NCBI RefSeq assembly: GCF_010731795.1
Contig: NZ_AP022591.1
Location: 2,170,001 to 2,234,000, forward strand
DNA length: 64,000 nucleotides
Source: Mycolicibacterium celeriflavum
GTDB lineage: Bacteria > Actinomycetota > Actinomycetes > Mycobacteriales > Mycobacteriaceae
Direction of reading: 5' to 3'
Positions 25,876 through 34,580 of this stretch are shown here, piece by piece. Numbering within the stretch: position 1 is the stretch's first letter; each line of letters starts with the position of its first letter. The notes beneath the pieces are model-generated. The model did not search any database, was not told where the DNA came from, and saw only the letters and a list, made by a program, of their open reading frames with translations. Made by a program: the position numbers and the translations under genes.

Positions 25876-28526
25876 TCGGTATCTGTTCCTCTGTTTCCGG
25901 TGGTCTCTCTTGCGTGCGAGCGGCCGGCATGCACCCCGCCGAAGTGGCTGCTGATACTCGCGCGAACGGCTTCCGGGTCCCGCTGCGGCCCACCGGCGGA
26001 TGAGGTTCGGACTCCAGCGTCGAGCTCAGCCGCCGATGCTACCTTCTCGTCCCCGGTGGCAGCGGCGCCCGGCACCAAGCGGGCGCCGGGGTCACGCATC
26101 GGAAGGCCCTCGTCGGTGACCCCGGTGACGGGGGCCTCGTCGGCGGCGGCCGCGGCCGACCAGCCGTGGTCCCAGACGGACTCCCAGTTCAGGTCCTCGC
26201 TGTTGGCGAGTTCGGTCGGATCGACCAGCCACTCCGAGAGCATGCTCTGGTAGATCGCGTCGTCCGAAGCGGCTGTCTGCGGCGATTCGGCCGCAGCGGC
26301 GCGCGACGGTTCCGGTTCCGGCGTCCGGTCGCTCGCCGGCTGTGCCCGCGCCGAAAAGAACTCCGAGGTGTCCGTCGGCCGCTCGGCGACCGGCGTCGGG
26401 GTCACCGCGGCGGGGGGACCCGCGATTCCGCTGGCGCCTGGATTGCGTTGCGGCAGCAGCGAAACCGGCAGCTCGGAGTGACCGTTGAGGTGTTCCGATT
26501 CGGCGCGCCCGTCGTCACGACCGGTCTCTCGGTGATCCTCGTCGAGCGCCAACGCTGTTGCGATCCCCGCGTGGGCGTCAGCGGGCGTCGCGTACTCGGG
26601 TTCGCTGAATTGATCGGGCAGGCCGGCCCGTCCGAGCAGCTCGGCAGGTACGTACACGCCCGCGGTGGTGCCCGAATTCGGTTCGCCGGCAACGGTGCTG
26701 CGCAATCGGACCACCAGCCCGTGCTGCGCCGCGAGACGACCCACCACGAACAGGCCCATGTGCCGCGCGGTGTACGGGTCGACCTCTCCGCCGGACTGCA
26801 GGCGGCTGTTGGCGACCCGCAAGTCCGACTCGGTCATACCCAGCCCGATGTCGCTCACCTCGATGACCAGCCCGCCGTTCGCCGTGTGCACCGCCGACAC
26901 CCGAACCTGCGAGATCGGCGGGGAGTACCGCAGCGCGTTGTCGAGCAGTTCGGCCAGCAGGTGAACCAGGTCACCGGCGACCGCACCGGTGACCTCGCTG
27001 TCGGGCACGGTCGCGGTCACCACGCGGGTGTAGTCCTCGACCTCGGACGCCGCGGCGTTGATGACGGCCGACACCGGAACCGGTTCGGCTTGTTCGCGCG
27101 GCACCTTGGCGCCCGACAACACCAGCAGGTTGGCGCCGTTGCGGCGCATCCGGGCGGCCAGGTGGTCCAACCGGAACAGGCTCTCCAGCCGCTCGGGATC
27201 TTCCTCGTCGCGTTCCAGCCGATCGATCAGCGACAGCTGCTGGTCGACCAGCGACCTGCTACGGCGCGAGAGGGTTTCGAACATATCGCCGACCTGCAAC
27301 TGCAACCGCGATTGCTCAGCGGCCAGGAAGACGGCCTGCTCGTGTAGTTCATCCACCGCGTGCGCGACCTGACCGACCTCTTCGGAGGTGTGCACCGGAA
27401 TCGGCGTGATCGCAGGTGCCTCGCCGCCCGCGCGGACCCGCTCGATCTCCTTCGTCAGGTCATCGTGGGCCACTTTGAGTGCGCTGTCGCGGAGTCGGCG
27501 TAGCGGGCGCACCAGCGTGCGCGCCACCAGGATCACGATGATCAGCGCCAGCAGGATCGCCCCACCGACGATGGCCGCGTCGCGGATCGACGTGGTGCGC
27601 TGGGCGTCGGCCCGCTCCTGGACGGCGGAGGTGACCGCGGTGGTGACGCGGTCGATGATCTGGCGGGCGATCTGTTCGGCTACGGCCACCGACGCCAACA
27701 GCTCGGGATTGTTGACAAGGGGCACCGCCGGATTGGTCATCAGAGCCATCCGCTTGACGAACTCGGCCTGAAGCTTCTGCGCCTCCGGTGATCCCACACC
27801 GAGCACCTGGCTCATCCCGAACAGCGTCGACGGCTCGGTGCCCGCGAGCGCGATCACCGCGGTCCGCAGTTCGGGCTCCGGCAGCTCGGCACCGCGGGTG
27901 AGGGCGAGCTTCTGCATCGTCATCTGACCGCGGGCACCGATCGCGCGGGACAGCCCGAGCGTCTCGGCGCGGATGCGTTCGTCGTCGACGCGGACCGATC
28001 CGGTGACCGCGTCTTCGGCGGGCAGCAGCAGCAACGCGTAGGCCTGAATGGTGTCGCGCAGTCCGATGCTGTTCGCGGTGACCTTGTCCACCAACGCCTG
28101 GCCGTCGTCGATCATGGTCGTGACGCCCTGCCGCACGTCGGGGGCGACGTCGGTGCTGTCCAGTCGGCGCTGTAGCTCCCGACGGCTGCTGTCGAACCGG
28201 GTCAGCGCGGACTGGATGTCCCCGCCGGTGGATGTTGCCAGCATCGCGCCTTCCAGCGCCGCCATGTAGCTCTCGATGGCCGGCACCATTTCGGTGCGCT
28301 CGGCGGCACGACGCAGATCCGATTCCTCGGTGAGGCTGCCGTAGATCCGCAAACCGCCGAACATTCCGGCCAGAATCAGCGGCACCAATACGATCGCGAA
28401 CACTTTCCAGCGGACGGGCCAATTCGCCAGCGCCCACCGCGACGGCCGCTTCACCGGTGGCTCTGGTTTACGTTCGAAATCGACGAGCGTGCCATCGGAC
28501 TGCTTGAGCTGGGAGAACACACTCAT
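25872..28526 (-). CDS. Conservon sensor histidine kinase CvnA-like (nitrate/nitrite-sensor type)
   Basis: An 884-residue membrane kinase-like protein (Rv3365c type). A first membrane helix (about 44-62, [19 protein letters not shown]) precedes an extracytoplasmic NIT sensor domain (about 65-310). A second helix ([18 protein letters not shown], about 313-331) and a HAMP-like segment ([20 protein letters not shown]) follow. A coiled region with [20 protein letters not shown] replaces the usual phospho-acceptor H-box. The ATPase has the N-box [11 protein letters not shown] and G-boxes ([19 protein letters not shown]). A long Pro/Ala/Glu-rich disordered tail (about 640-884) ends the chain. It is the first gene of the conservon operon; the promoter should lie in 28527-28768. 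Confidence 0.92.
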   Translation of the reverse strand: MSVFSQLKQSDGTLVDFERKPEPPVKRPSRWALANWPVRWKVFAIVLVPLILAGMFGGLRIYGSLTEESDLRRAAERTEMVPAIESYMAALEGAMLATSTGGDIQSALTRFDSSRRELQRRLDSTDVAPDVRQGVTTMIDDGQALVDKVTANSIGLRDTIQAYALLLLPAEDAVTGSVRVDDERIRAETLGLSRAIGARGQMTMQKLALTRGAELPEPELRTAVIALAGTEPSTLFGMSQVLGVGSPEAQKLQAEFVKRMALMTNPAVPLVNNPELLASVAVAEQIARQIIDRVTTAVTSAVQERADAQRTTSIRDAAIVGGAILLALIIVILVARTLVRPLRRLRDSALKVAHDDLTKEIERVRAGGEAPAITPIPVHTSEEVGQVAHAVDELHEQAVFLAAEQSRLQLQVGDMFETLSRRSRSLVDQQLSLIDRLERDEEDPERLESLFRLDHLAARMRRNGANLLVLSGAKVPREQAEPVPVSAVINAAASEVEDYTRVVTATVPDSEVTGAVAGDLVHLLAELLDNALRYSPPISQVRVSAVHTANGGLVIEVSDIGLGMTESDLRVANSRLQSGGEVDPYTARHMGLFVVGRLAAQHGLVVRLRSTVAGEPNSGTTAGVYVPAELLGRAGLPDQFSEPEYATPADAHAGIATALALDEDHRETGRDDGRAESEHLNGHSELPVSLLPQRNPGASGIAGPPAAVTPTPVAERPTDTSEFFSARAQPASDRTPEPEPSRAAAAESPQTAASDDAIYQSMLSEWLVDPTELANSEDLNWESVWDHGWSAAAAADEAPVTGVTDEGLPMRDPGARLVPGAAATGDEKVASAAELDAGVRTSSAGGPQRDPEAVRASISSHFGGVHAGRSHARETTGNRGTDTE

Positions 28527-28768
28527 CGACGCGCACCTTCGCGGCCGGCCGCCAATCCGGGATTCAGTAACGGCGCATCGTTCATAAGGCTTCCCACCGA
28601 TTTCCTACTGATATTGCCCCTCCCCCGACGGGCACGTTCCGGCCCTGGCAATTGGTCGAGTATGCCAGCGATGTGCAGCCGATTCCACAATTCTTACTGA
28701 ACAGACAGAGTTCATAAACGCAGCTCAGAGGCGCTGTGCGAATTTCCGGCAAATACTCCGGGCGCGGG

Positions 28769-29374
28769 CTACGCCGCCCGGAGAACCGCGACGAGAAAGT
28801 CGGCGTCGTCGGTGAACGGCCGAAGGTCCCAGGTGGACAACAGAAGGTCGGGCGCCAAGCCGGCGGCTGCGGCGTCGTCGAAGAATTCGGCGAACGGGTA
28901 GTCGCGGCCGGCGCCGAAGCCGATCACCGCCCGCCCCCCGTCGCGCAGATGGTCACGCAGCCGGGCCAGCACCTGCACCCGGGTGCTCGGCGCGAGGAAT
29001 GTCATGACGTTGCCTGCCGACAGGATCACGTCGAACGGTTCGGCGATTCCCCGTGCCGGCAGGTCGAGCTCGGCGAGATCGCCGACCAGCCAACGCGGTC
29101 CGGGATAATCCTGTTCGGCGGCCTCGATGAGTGCCGGATCGACATCGACGCCGACGACCCGGTGACCGGCCGAAGCCAGATATCCGCCGAGCCGCCCGGG
29201 ACCGCAACCGGCGTCGAGGATGTGGGCAGCGCGCGGAGCCATGGCGTCGACGAAGCGTGCCTCGCCGGCCAGGTCTTCACCGGCGCGGGCCATCGCGCGG
29301 AAGCGCTCGATGTACCAGCGCGAATGCCCGGGATCCGCCGACACCTTCTGCATCCAGAGGCTCTGCGCGACCAT
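28769..29374 (-). CDS. Class I SAM-dependent methyltransferase
   Basis: A 201-residue methyltransferase with motif I ILDAGCGPGRLGGYLA (about 52-67), motif II VVGVDVDPALIEAA, a central DVILSAGNVMTFLAPS segment and a terminal DLRPFTDDADFLVAVLRAA. It belongs to the small actinobacterial class I group for which no substrate is known. It diverges from trmL, starting 78 bases away. Confidence 0.85.
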   Translation of the reverse strand: MVAQSLWMQKVSADPGHSRWYIERFRAMARAGEDLAGEARFVDAMAPRAAHILDAGCGPGRLGGYLASAGHRVVGVDVDPALIEAAEQDYPGPRWLVGDLAELDLPARGIAEPFDVILSAGNVMTFLAPSTRVQVLARLRDHLRDGGRAVIGFGAGRDYPFAEFFDDAAAAGLAPDLLLSTWDLRPFTDDADFLVAVLRAA

Positions 29375-29451
29375 GCGACCATTATCGCAGGAGAGGGTCG
29401 ACGAGCCGGTGGCGGTGACGTCGTAGCGCTTTCACGCTGGAGGGGTCGTAG

Positions 29452-29916
29452 TTGTTCAGGTTGTTGTTCTTTTCGCCGCGCATCGCCCCCAACACCGGTA
29501 ACGCGATCCGGATGGTGGCGGCGACCGGGTGCGAATTGCATCTGGTCGAGCCGCTGGGGTTCGACCTGTCCGAGCCGAAACTGCGCCGCGCCGGTCTGGA
29601 TTACCACGACCTGGCGTCGGTGACCGTGCACCGTGACCTCGCTGCGGCGTGGGAGAAGCTGGCGCCCGAGCGCGTCTTCGCGTTCACCGCGCATGCGGCG
29701 ACGTCGTTCGCCGACGTCGAGTACCTGGCCAACGACGTTTTGATGTTCGGGCCGGAACCCACCGGCTTGGACGCCGCGACGCTGGCCGATCCGCACATCA
29801 CCGCCCAGCTGCGGATCCCGATGCTGGCGGGTCGGCGCTCGCTGAACCTGTCGAACGCGGCCGCGGTCGCGGTGTACGAGGCGTGGCGCCAGCACGGGTT
29901 CAGCGGAGCGATCTGA
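29452..29916 (+). CDS. trmL: tRNA (cytidine/uridine-34 2'-O)-methyltransferase, SPOUT family
   Basis: A 154-residue SpoU/TrmH-type knotted methyltransferase (Rv3366 type) expected to methylate the wobble ribose of tRNA. It shows PRIAPNTGNAIRMVAATGCELHLVEPLGF (motif 1), VLMFGPEPTGLD (motif 2) and IPMLAGRRSLNLSNAAAVAVYE (motif 3, the knot). The start is TTG 29452: a TAG stands immediately before it in frame, and a GGAGGGG lies about eight bases upstream. No later start would keep the first beta strand. Confidence 0.9.
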   Translation: MFRLLFFSPRIAPNTGNAIRMVAATGCELHLVEPLGFDLSEPKLRRAGLDYHDLASVTVHRDLAAAWEKLAPERVFAFTAHAATSFADVEYLANDVLMFGPEPTGLDAATLADPHITAQLRIPMLAGRRSLNLSNAAAVAVYEAWRQHGFSGAI

Positions 29917-29934
29917 GCGCCCGCGCGAAGAGCC

Positions 29935-30582
29935 TCACCAGCTGTTGAAGTGCGCGATCTGCTCGACCGGTAACCGCTTGGCGGGGCGGAAGTCAGTGCC
30001 CTTGGTGTAGGCGATCGGGAACAGGCCGCCCTGGCTGTACTTGTCATGCGGGATGCCGAGCACTTCGGCGGCCTGCTTCTCGCCGTCGCCGAGCAGATGC
30101 AGCGTCGTCCATGCGGAGCCGAGCCCGCGCGAGCGCAACGCCAGCATGTAGCTCCACGCCGCGGGCAGCAGTGAGCCCCAGAAGCTCGCGCTCGCCGCAC
30201 CGGGCGCACCGTCGACCCGACCCTCGAGACAAGGGATCAGCAGCCATGGGGCCTTCTCCATGTTTTCGGCGAGGTATTCGGCCGACGACACCACCGCCTG
30301 TCGCCGTTCTCCGCGGCTGTCGCCCTCGGCGTATTCGGGATCGGGCATCGTGCGGTACAGCTTCCAGCTGGTGCGGTAGATGTCGGCGAGCGCCTTCTTC
30401 TTGTCGGGGTCGTCGACGAAGACCCACTGCCAGCCCTGTGCGTTGGATCCCGTCGGCGCCTGCACCGCCAGTTCGAGGCATTCCAGCAGCACGTCGCGCG
30501 GCACCGGCTTCTCCAGATCCAGTCGCTTGCGCACCGAACGGGTGGTGGTCAGGACTTCATCCACGGACAGGTTCAAGGTCAT
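29935..30582 (-). CDS. Nitroreductase-family FMN oxidoreductase (Rv3368c-like)
   Basis: A 215-residue FMN-dependent nitroreductase-fold protein. It has the N-terminal TTTRSVRKRLDLEKPVPRD (FMN phosphate contacts), QAPTGSNAQGWQWVFV, and the late GLGSAWTTLHLLGDGEKQAAEVLGIP. Physiological electron acceptor unknown; likely cytosolic and dimeric. It diverges from the F420/PPOX-type gene at 30605, with only 22 bases between starts, so the two probably share a regulatory region. Confidence 0.9.
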   Translation of the reverse strand: MTLNLSVDEVLTTTRSVRKRLDLEKPVPRDVLLECLELAVQAPTGSNAQGWQWVFVDDPDKKKALADIYRTSWKLYRTMPDPEYAEGDSRGERRQAVVSSAEYLAENMEKAPWLLIPCLEGRVDGAPGAASASFWGSLLPAAWSYMLALRSRGLGSAWTTLHLLGDGEKQAAEVLGIPHDKYSQGGLFPIAYTKGTDFRPAKRLPVEQIAHFNSW

Positions 30583-30604
30583 TTTTCGAGACTACATTCG
30601 CCTC

Positions 30605-31021
30605 ATGGCAATCGAATTCACGCAAGAGGTGGCAGACAGGCTCTCCACCGACAAGTACGGCTGGTTGACCACGGTGGCGAAATCGGGACAACCGGTCCCG
30701 AAATTGGTGTGGTTCTTCTTCGACGGGTCGGACGTGTTCGTCTACACCGAACCGCGCGCCGCCAAGGTCAGACACCTCAGGGCGAATCCGCGGGTCAGCC
30801 TGAACCTGGACTCCGACGGGAACGGCGGCGGGGTCATCGTCGTCGGCGGCACCGCGACCGTCGAGGCCGAGGACGCGAACCCGTTGCAGGACGAGCGGTA
30901 CCGCGCCAAGTACGGCGAGTACGCGACCAGCCTCGGTTTCAGCGAGGAGTTCCTGGCCGCCTACGACACGCGGTTGAAGATCACCGTCGACAAGGTGTGG
31001 ACCACACCGACCGGGGGTTAG
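30605..31021 (+). CDS. PPOX-class (pyridoxamine oxidase-like/F420) protein (Rv3369-like)
   Basis: A 138-residue split-barrel flavin- or deazaflavin-binding protein. It reads LSTDKYGWLTTVAKSGQPVP, KLVWFFFDGSDVFVYTEPRAAKVRHLRANPRVSLNL, then GGVIVVGGTATVEAE. This is the TIGR03667/PPOX class Rv3369 pattern. Such actinobacterial proteins often use F420. ATG 30605 keeps the usual short N-terminus; the open frame to 30380 crosses the divergent gene. Confidence 0.87.
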   Translation: MAIEFTQEVADRLSTDKYGWLTTVAKSGQPVPKLVWFFFDGSDVFVYTEPRAAKVRHLRANPRVSLNLDSDGNGGGVIVVGGTATVEAEDANPLQDERYRAKYGEYATSLGFSEEFLAAYDTRLKITVDKVWTTPTGG

Positions 31022-31028
31022 TGCGGCG

Positions 31029-32315
31029 CTAATCCCCGAGCGCGCTCAGCGTCTGCACGGCGGCCCGCTCCCCGCTGCGGACCGCGCCTTCCATGTTGTC
31101 GGGCCAGCTGCTGCGCTCCGCGCCTGCGAACTCGATCAGGCCGTGCCGCTTGGTCAACAACGGACCGCACGCGCACACCTCGCCGGGTGCGAACACCGCG
31201 TCGCAACCCTCGATGTGGTCCTGCTCGGCCCACCGCAGGACGGTCGGACAGCGAAGCTGCTGTGGTTGCACACCGAACGCCTGGGCCAGATCGGCAACCA
31301 GGACATCGTCGTCGATGGCCGTTCCCGTGGCCGGAAGGAATCCCGTCACTCGGTCACCACGCCGCCAAGCTCCCCACAGGACGTCACCGCCCACCACCGT
31401 GTTGTGGCGCACCGAGTGTCCGCGCGGCAGCAACGCGATCACCTTTGTTCCGGCATCGATATGCAGTTCGGCCAGTCGCACCAGATCCGGCGGCAACGGC
31501 GGATCGAATTCGATCCGCGGCAGTTGCGTCACCGGGATCGCGACGACGACCCGCTTGGCATGCACGGTAAGACTGCCCGCCCGGACGTCAGCATCATTGG
31601 CGTGCTGCGTGATCCGGCTGACCGGCGTGTTGAATCGAACGGCGTCACCGAGCGGAGCCCCCATCCGGACGGCGACCTGCTGAGCGCCTTGGCTGATGCG
31701 CCACTGGAAGGTAGCGGTCAAGCTGCGCCACGGGCCCCCGGCAATGCGGAGCAACCAGAGCAGATGCAGCAGCGACATCGAGCCCAGGTTCTCGCGGGCA
31801 AGGGAACCGACGAGCCGTTCCAGCAGGTACCGGCTGCCGGCGTCGAGATGGCGCTCGTCGAGCCATCCCGCGACGGATCGTCCGTCGAGTTCGGCTGCCC
31901 GCGATGAACTCCACGGTGCGTCGGCATCGATTCCCCGCGACAACCACGCGAGGGAGCTGAACGCACGTACCAGACCGAGCCAGGTGGCCGGTGGCGGTAA
32001 TCGACGACGAGCCTGCCGGCCGGGCAGTCGCCACATCACGGGGTATCCGAGTTGGCGGGCCGGCTCAACGTCCAATCCGAGCTCGCGCACCAATCGATGC
32101 ATTCTCCGATGGGCCCGGCCGATCCATTCGCCCCCGAAGTCGGCGATCGATCCGTCGAGATCGCGCGATCGTGCCCGGCCGCCAACCTCGTCACGAGCCT
32201 CGGCGACGAACACGCTTTTTCCCGCCCCGTGCAGATGGCGAGCGGCGGCCAGGCCGGCGAGGCCCGCGCCAACCACCGCTACATCGACCCGCAGAGCGGT
32301 ATCCTCTGCAGCCAT
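31029..32315 (-). CDS. Flavin-containing amine oxidase family protein
   Basis: A 428-residue FAD enzyme. The dinucleotide motif VAVVGAGLAGLAAARHL (about 12-28) is followed by VFVAEARDEVGGRAR (GG-doublet) and ADFGGEWIG. The C-terminal FAD segment GPLLTKRHGLIEFAGAERSSWPDNMEGAVRSGERAA fits the monoamine oxidase group. The substrate is unknown. The gene diverges from a TetR repressor gene with 45 bases between starts; a dyad in that gap suggests autoregulated paired control. Confidence 0.87.
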   Translation of the reverse strand: MAAEDTALRVDVAVVGAGLAGLAAARHLHGAGKSVFVAEARDEVGGRARSRDLDGSIADFGGEWIGRAHRRMHRLVRELGLDVEPARQLGYPVMWRLPGRQARRRLPPPATWLGLVRAFSSLAWLSRGIDADAPWSSSRAAELDGRSVAGWLDERHLDAGSRYLLERLVGSLARENLGSMSLLHLLWLLRIAGGPWRSLTATFQWRISQGAQQVAVRMGAPLGDAVRFNTPVSRITQHANDADVRAGSLTVHAKRVVVAIPVTQLPRIEFDPPLPPDLVRLAELHIDAGTKVIALLPRGHSVRHNTVVGGDVLWGAWRRGDRVTGFLPATGTAIDDDVLVADLAQAFGVQPQQLRCPTVLRWAEQDHIEGCDAVFAPGEVCACGPLLTKRHGLIEFAGAERSSWPDNMEGAVRSGERAAVQTLSALGD

Positions 32316-32342
32316 GAGACAAACGTATCAGACAAATGTCTC
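32316..32342 (+). promoter_or_regulatory. Operator candidate between the flavoprotein gene and the TetR gene
   Basis: GAGACA at 32316-32321 faces TGTCTC at 32337-32342. Inside is a tighter dyad AGACA-AA-TGTCT (32330-32341), and AGACAAA(C/T)GT is repeated directly at 32317 and 32330 with 13-base spacing. Such a site, touching one start codon, fits TetR autoregulation. The core GACAAATGTC occurs again at 53636-53645. Confidence 0.65.
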
Positions 32343-32360
32343 AATCGGAATGGAGTGGCG

Positions 32361-32933
32361 ATGACTCGACGCACCGGAAACCGGCAGCGATTGCTGGATG
32401 CAGCCGTGCGTTGCATCGAGGACCTCGGTTACGCGCGGACGACCGCCCGCGACCTCGTGCAAGCATCCGGGACCAACCTCGGCGCGATCACTTACCACTT
32501 CGATTCCAAGGAAGCCCTTCTCAACGAGGCGCTAGCCGAAAGCTGCCGTCGCTGGCTGCAGCAGATACAGCAGGCCTCCACCGCGGCGTCGTCAGGCGAC
32601 CCGTGGGAAGACACAATCGCTGCTGCGTATGGCGCCCTTCGCGACGGGCGGATGTTTGCCGTGGCGTATGTCGAAGCGTGGGCACAGGCGGAACGCAACC
32701 CGGTTCTGCGTGCGCAACTGGCAGCGCACTATCGCGAATTCCGCACGGCCACGGCCGCCCTCGCTCAGTCCCTGAGTCACGCGTCCAGCGAGTCGCTGCC
32801 CGACCCGGAAGCTCTGGCGACGATACTCGTGGCGGTCGCCGACGGCCTTGTCGTTCAGTGGCTGCTCGACGCCGACTCGCTGCCGGTACCCGCTCGACTG
32901 GCCCGAGCGCTCACACAAATCGGTATCAGCTGA
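32361..32933 (+). CDS. TetR/AcrR-family transcriptional regulator
   Basis: A 190-residue repressor. The N-terminal HTH is RQRLLDAAVRCIEDLGYART, then TARDLVQASGTNLGAITYHF with DSKEALLNEAL (about 8-55). The C-terminal ligand domain contains IAAAYGALRDGRMFAVAYVEAWAQAERNPVLRAQL and ends near VVQWLLDADSLPVPARLARAL. The start is ATG 32361 with GGAG eight bases upstream. It should control the divergent amine oxidase-like gene through the 32316-32342 dyads. The inducer is unknown. Confidence 0.9.
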   Translation: MTRRTGNRQRLLDAAVRCIEDLGYARTTARDLVQASGTNLGAITYHFDSKEALLNEALAESCRRWLQQIQQASTAASSGDPWEDTIAAAYGALRDGRMFAVAYVEAWAQAERNPVLRAQLAAHYREFRTATAALAQSLSHASSESLPDPEALATILVAVADGLVVQWLLDADSLPVPARLARALTQIGIS

Positions 32934-32942
32934 AGTCGCGTC

Positions 32943-32957
32943 CCGCGAGATTCGCGG
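32943..32957. terminator. Hairpin between convergent tetR and KstD-like genes
   Basis: CCGCGA, loop GAT, TCGCGG: a perfect 6-bp stem ten bases past the tetR stop and 40 before the convergent stop. No U run is visible on either strand. Confidence 0.4.
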
Positions 32958-32996
32958 CCACTTCCCTCCCCGCTCCAGGTGTCGACCTCGCGGATG

Positions 32997-34580
32997 TCAC
33001 TCATCGGCTGTTGATTCCTCGCGCAAGCGCTCGTCATGCCTACTCCCTAACATGTCTTTGACCGCCAGGTGGCTGAACAGCATGCTGGTGCCGATCGGGT
33101 TGCCGCCGCCCGGATAGGCCGTGCCGCTCGGTGCGGCCATCGTGTTGCCGGCCGCATACAGCCCGTGGATCGGGTTACCGGAGGTGTCGAGGACCCGCGC
33201 CGCGGTGTCGGTGCGCAGACCGCCCTTCGTGCCGAGATCGGAGATGCCGAACATGGCGGCGTGAAACGGCGCCTTCTCGATCGCGACGAGTGGTGAGCCA
33301 CCGCCGAAGAAGGCGCGGTCGTACGCCTCCTCGCCGCGCCCGAAGTCATGATCGGCGCCTTCGTCGACGAATTCGTTGAACCGCGCGACCGTCGCCACCA
33401 GGTTGTCCGCAGGCACCGCGATCTTCTCGGCGAGCTCCTCGAGCGTGTCGGAGGTGTGCCAAAGCCCAGCCTCGACATACTTTTCCCTCTCGACGATCGA
33501 CACGTTGGTGGCCTTGACTGGCGGTATCCCACCGTCCTTGTCGTCGTAGACCATCCAATACGGCAACGTGACCGAGCCATCGGCCAATTGGGCGAGAATG
33601 TCCCGGCCGATCCGGTCGTACGGCGCAGACTCGTTGACGAACCGCCGGCCGTCCTGGTTGACGAAGATGCCACCGGTGAACCACAGCGCAAACGCTGACC
33701 GCCCGTCCGGATGCGTCATACCCGGCGACCACCAGGCCTGATCCATCAGGTCGGTATCCGCGCCGATCGCAACGGCCGCCTGCAGCGCTTCGCCACGATT
33801 TCCCCAGGGCCCCATGGTGTCCCGTACCGCGCCGGGCACGTCGTAACGGCGACGGAGGTCCTCGTTGCTCTCGAACCCACCGGCGGCCAACAGCACGCCC
33901 CGTCGTGCTCGGATGGCCCTGCGTTGATCTTCCGTCTCAACGATCGCGCCGACCACTCGGCCGTCCTCGAGCACGATCTCGGTCAGCGCGGTGTTGCGCC
34001 GCAGCGACGCGTGTGAATATTGGCCGATGGCCTTGAGGAACCGGGCGATCAAAGCGCGACCGCCGATGAAGTAGTCGTCGGGCTGCGGTGCGCCGAGGCG
34101 ATCGGCGTCGAGCGGGCCGCGTACCAGCTCACGCAGTTCCGGCGCCTTGGAAACGGCGAACGGCCTTGCGGCGATATGCCGTTGGCCGTCGAGGCGCGCC
34201 TTGGGCACCTTGCCGAAGTAATCCGGCCAGGGCAGCACGTCGAATCTCAGGTGGGAATCGTGTTCGAGGTATTCGATCAGCGGGGCACCGCCGCGGACGT
34301 AGGTCTGCTGAAGGTCATACGGCGTGCGATCTCCGACCACCGCGTGGTAGTACTCGAGCGCGTCCTCGATCGTGTCGTCGGTACCGGCCCGCACCAGCAC
34401 CGGATTACCCGGGAACCACACGCCGCCGCCGCCGGAATATGCTGTGGTGCCGCCGAATTGGTCGGTCGCCTCAACCAGGATGACGTCGAGTCCCTCGCGC
34501 GCCGCGGTGTACGCACCGGTGACACCGCCTCCCCCTGATCCGGCGACCAGTACGTCGCATTCCTCGTCCCAGCCGCTCAT
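32997..34580 (-). CDS. FAD-dependent dehydrogenase, 3-ketosteroid delta1-dehydrogenase-like
   Basis: A 527-residue flavoprotein of the fumarate-reductase/KstD family, which introduces double bonds into steroid rings or reduces enoyl substrates. The FAD motif VLVAGSGGGGVTGAYTAAREG lies at about 11-31, then QFGGTTAYSGGGGVWFPGN. RARRGVLLAAGGFESN and the C-terminal HGLYAAGNTMAAPSGTAYPG and GTSMLFSHLAVKDM follow. KGGLRTDTAARVLD is the usual substrate loop. Whether the true substrate is a steroid is inferred from the operon partners. ATG 34580 overlaps the upstream fadD stop (ATGA). Confidence 0.83.
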   Translation of the reverse strand: MSGWDEECDVLVAGSGGGGVTGAYTAAREGLDVILVEATDQFGGTTAYSGGGGVWFPGNPVLVRAGTDDTIEDALEYYHAVVGDRTPYDLQQTYVRGGAPLIEYLEHDSHLRFDVLPWPDYFGKVPKARLDGQRHIAARPFAVSKAPELRELVRGPLDADRLGAPQPDDYFIGGRALIARFLKAIGQYSHASLRRNTALTEIVLEDGRVVGAIVETEDQRRAIRARRGVLLAAGGFESNEDLRRRYDVPGAVRDTMGPWGNRGEALQAAVAIGADTDLMDQAWWSPGMTHPDGRSAFALWFTGGIFVNQDGRRFVNESAPYDRIGRDILAQLADGSVTLPYWMVYDDKDGGIPPVKATNVSIVEREKYVEAGLWHTSDTLEELAEKIAVPADNLVATVARFNEFVDEGADHDFGRGEEAYDRAFFGGGSPLVAIEKAPFHAAMFGISDLGTKGGLRTDTAARVLDTSGNPIHGLYAAGNTMAAPSGTAYPGGGNPIGTSMLFSHLAVKDMLGSRHDERLREESTADE

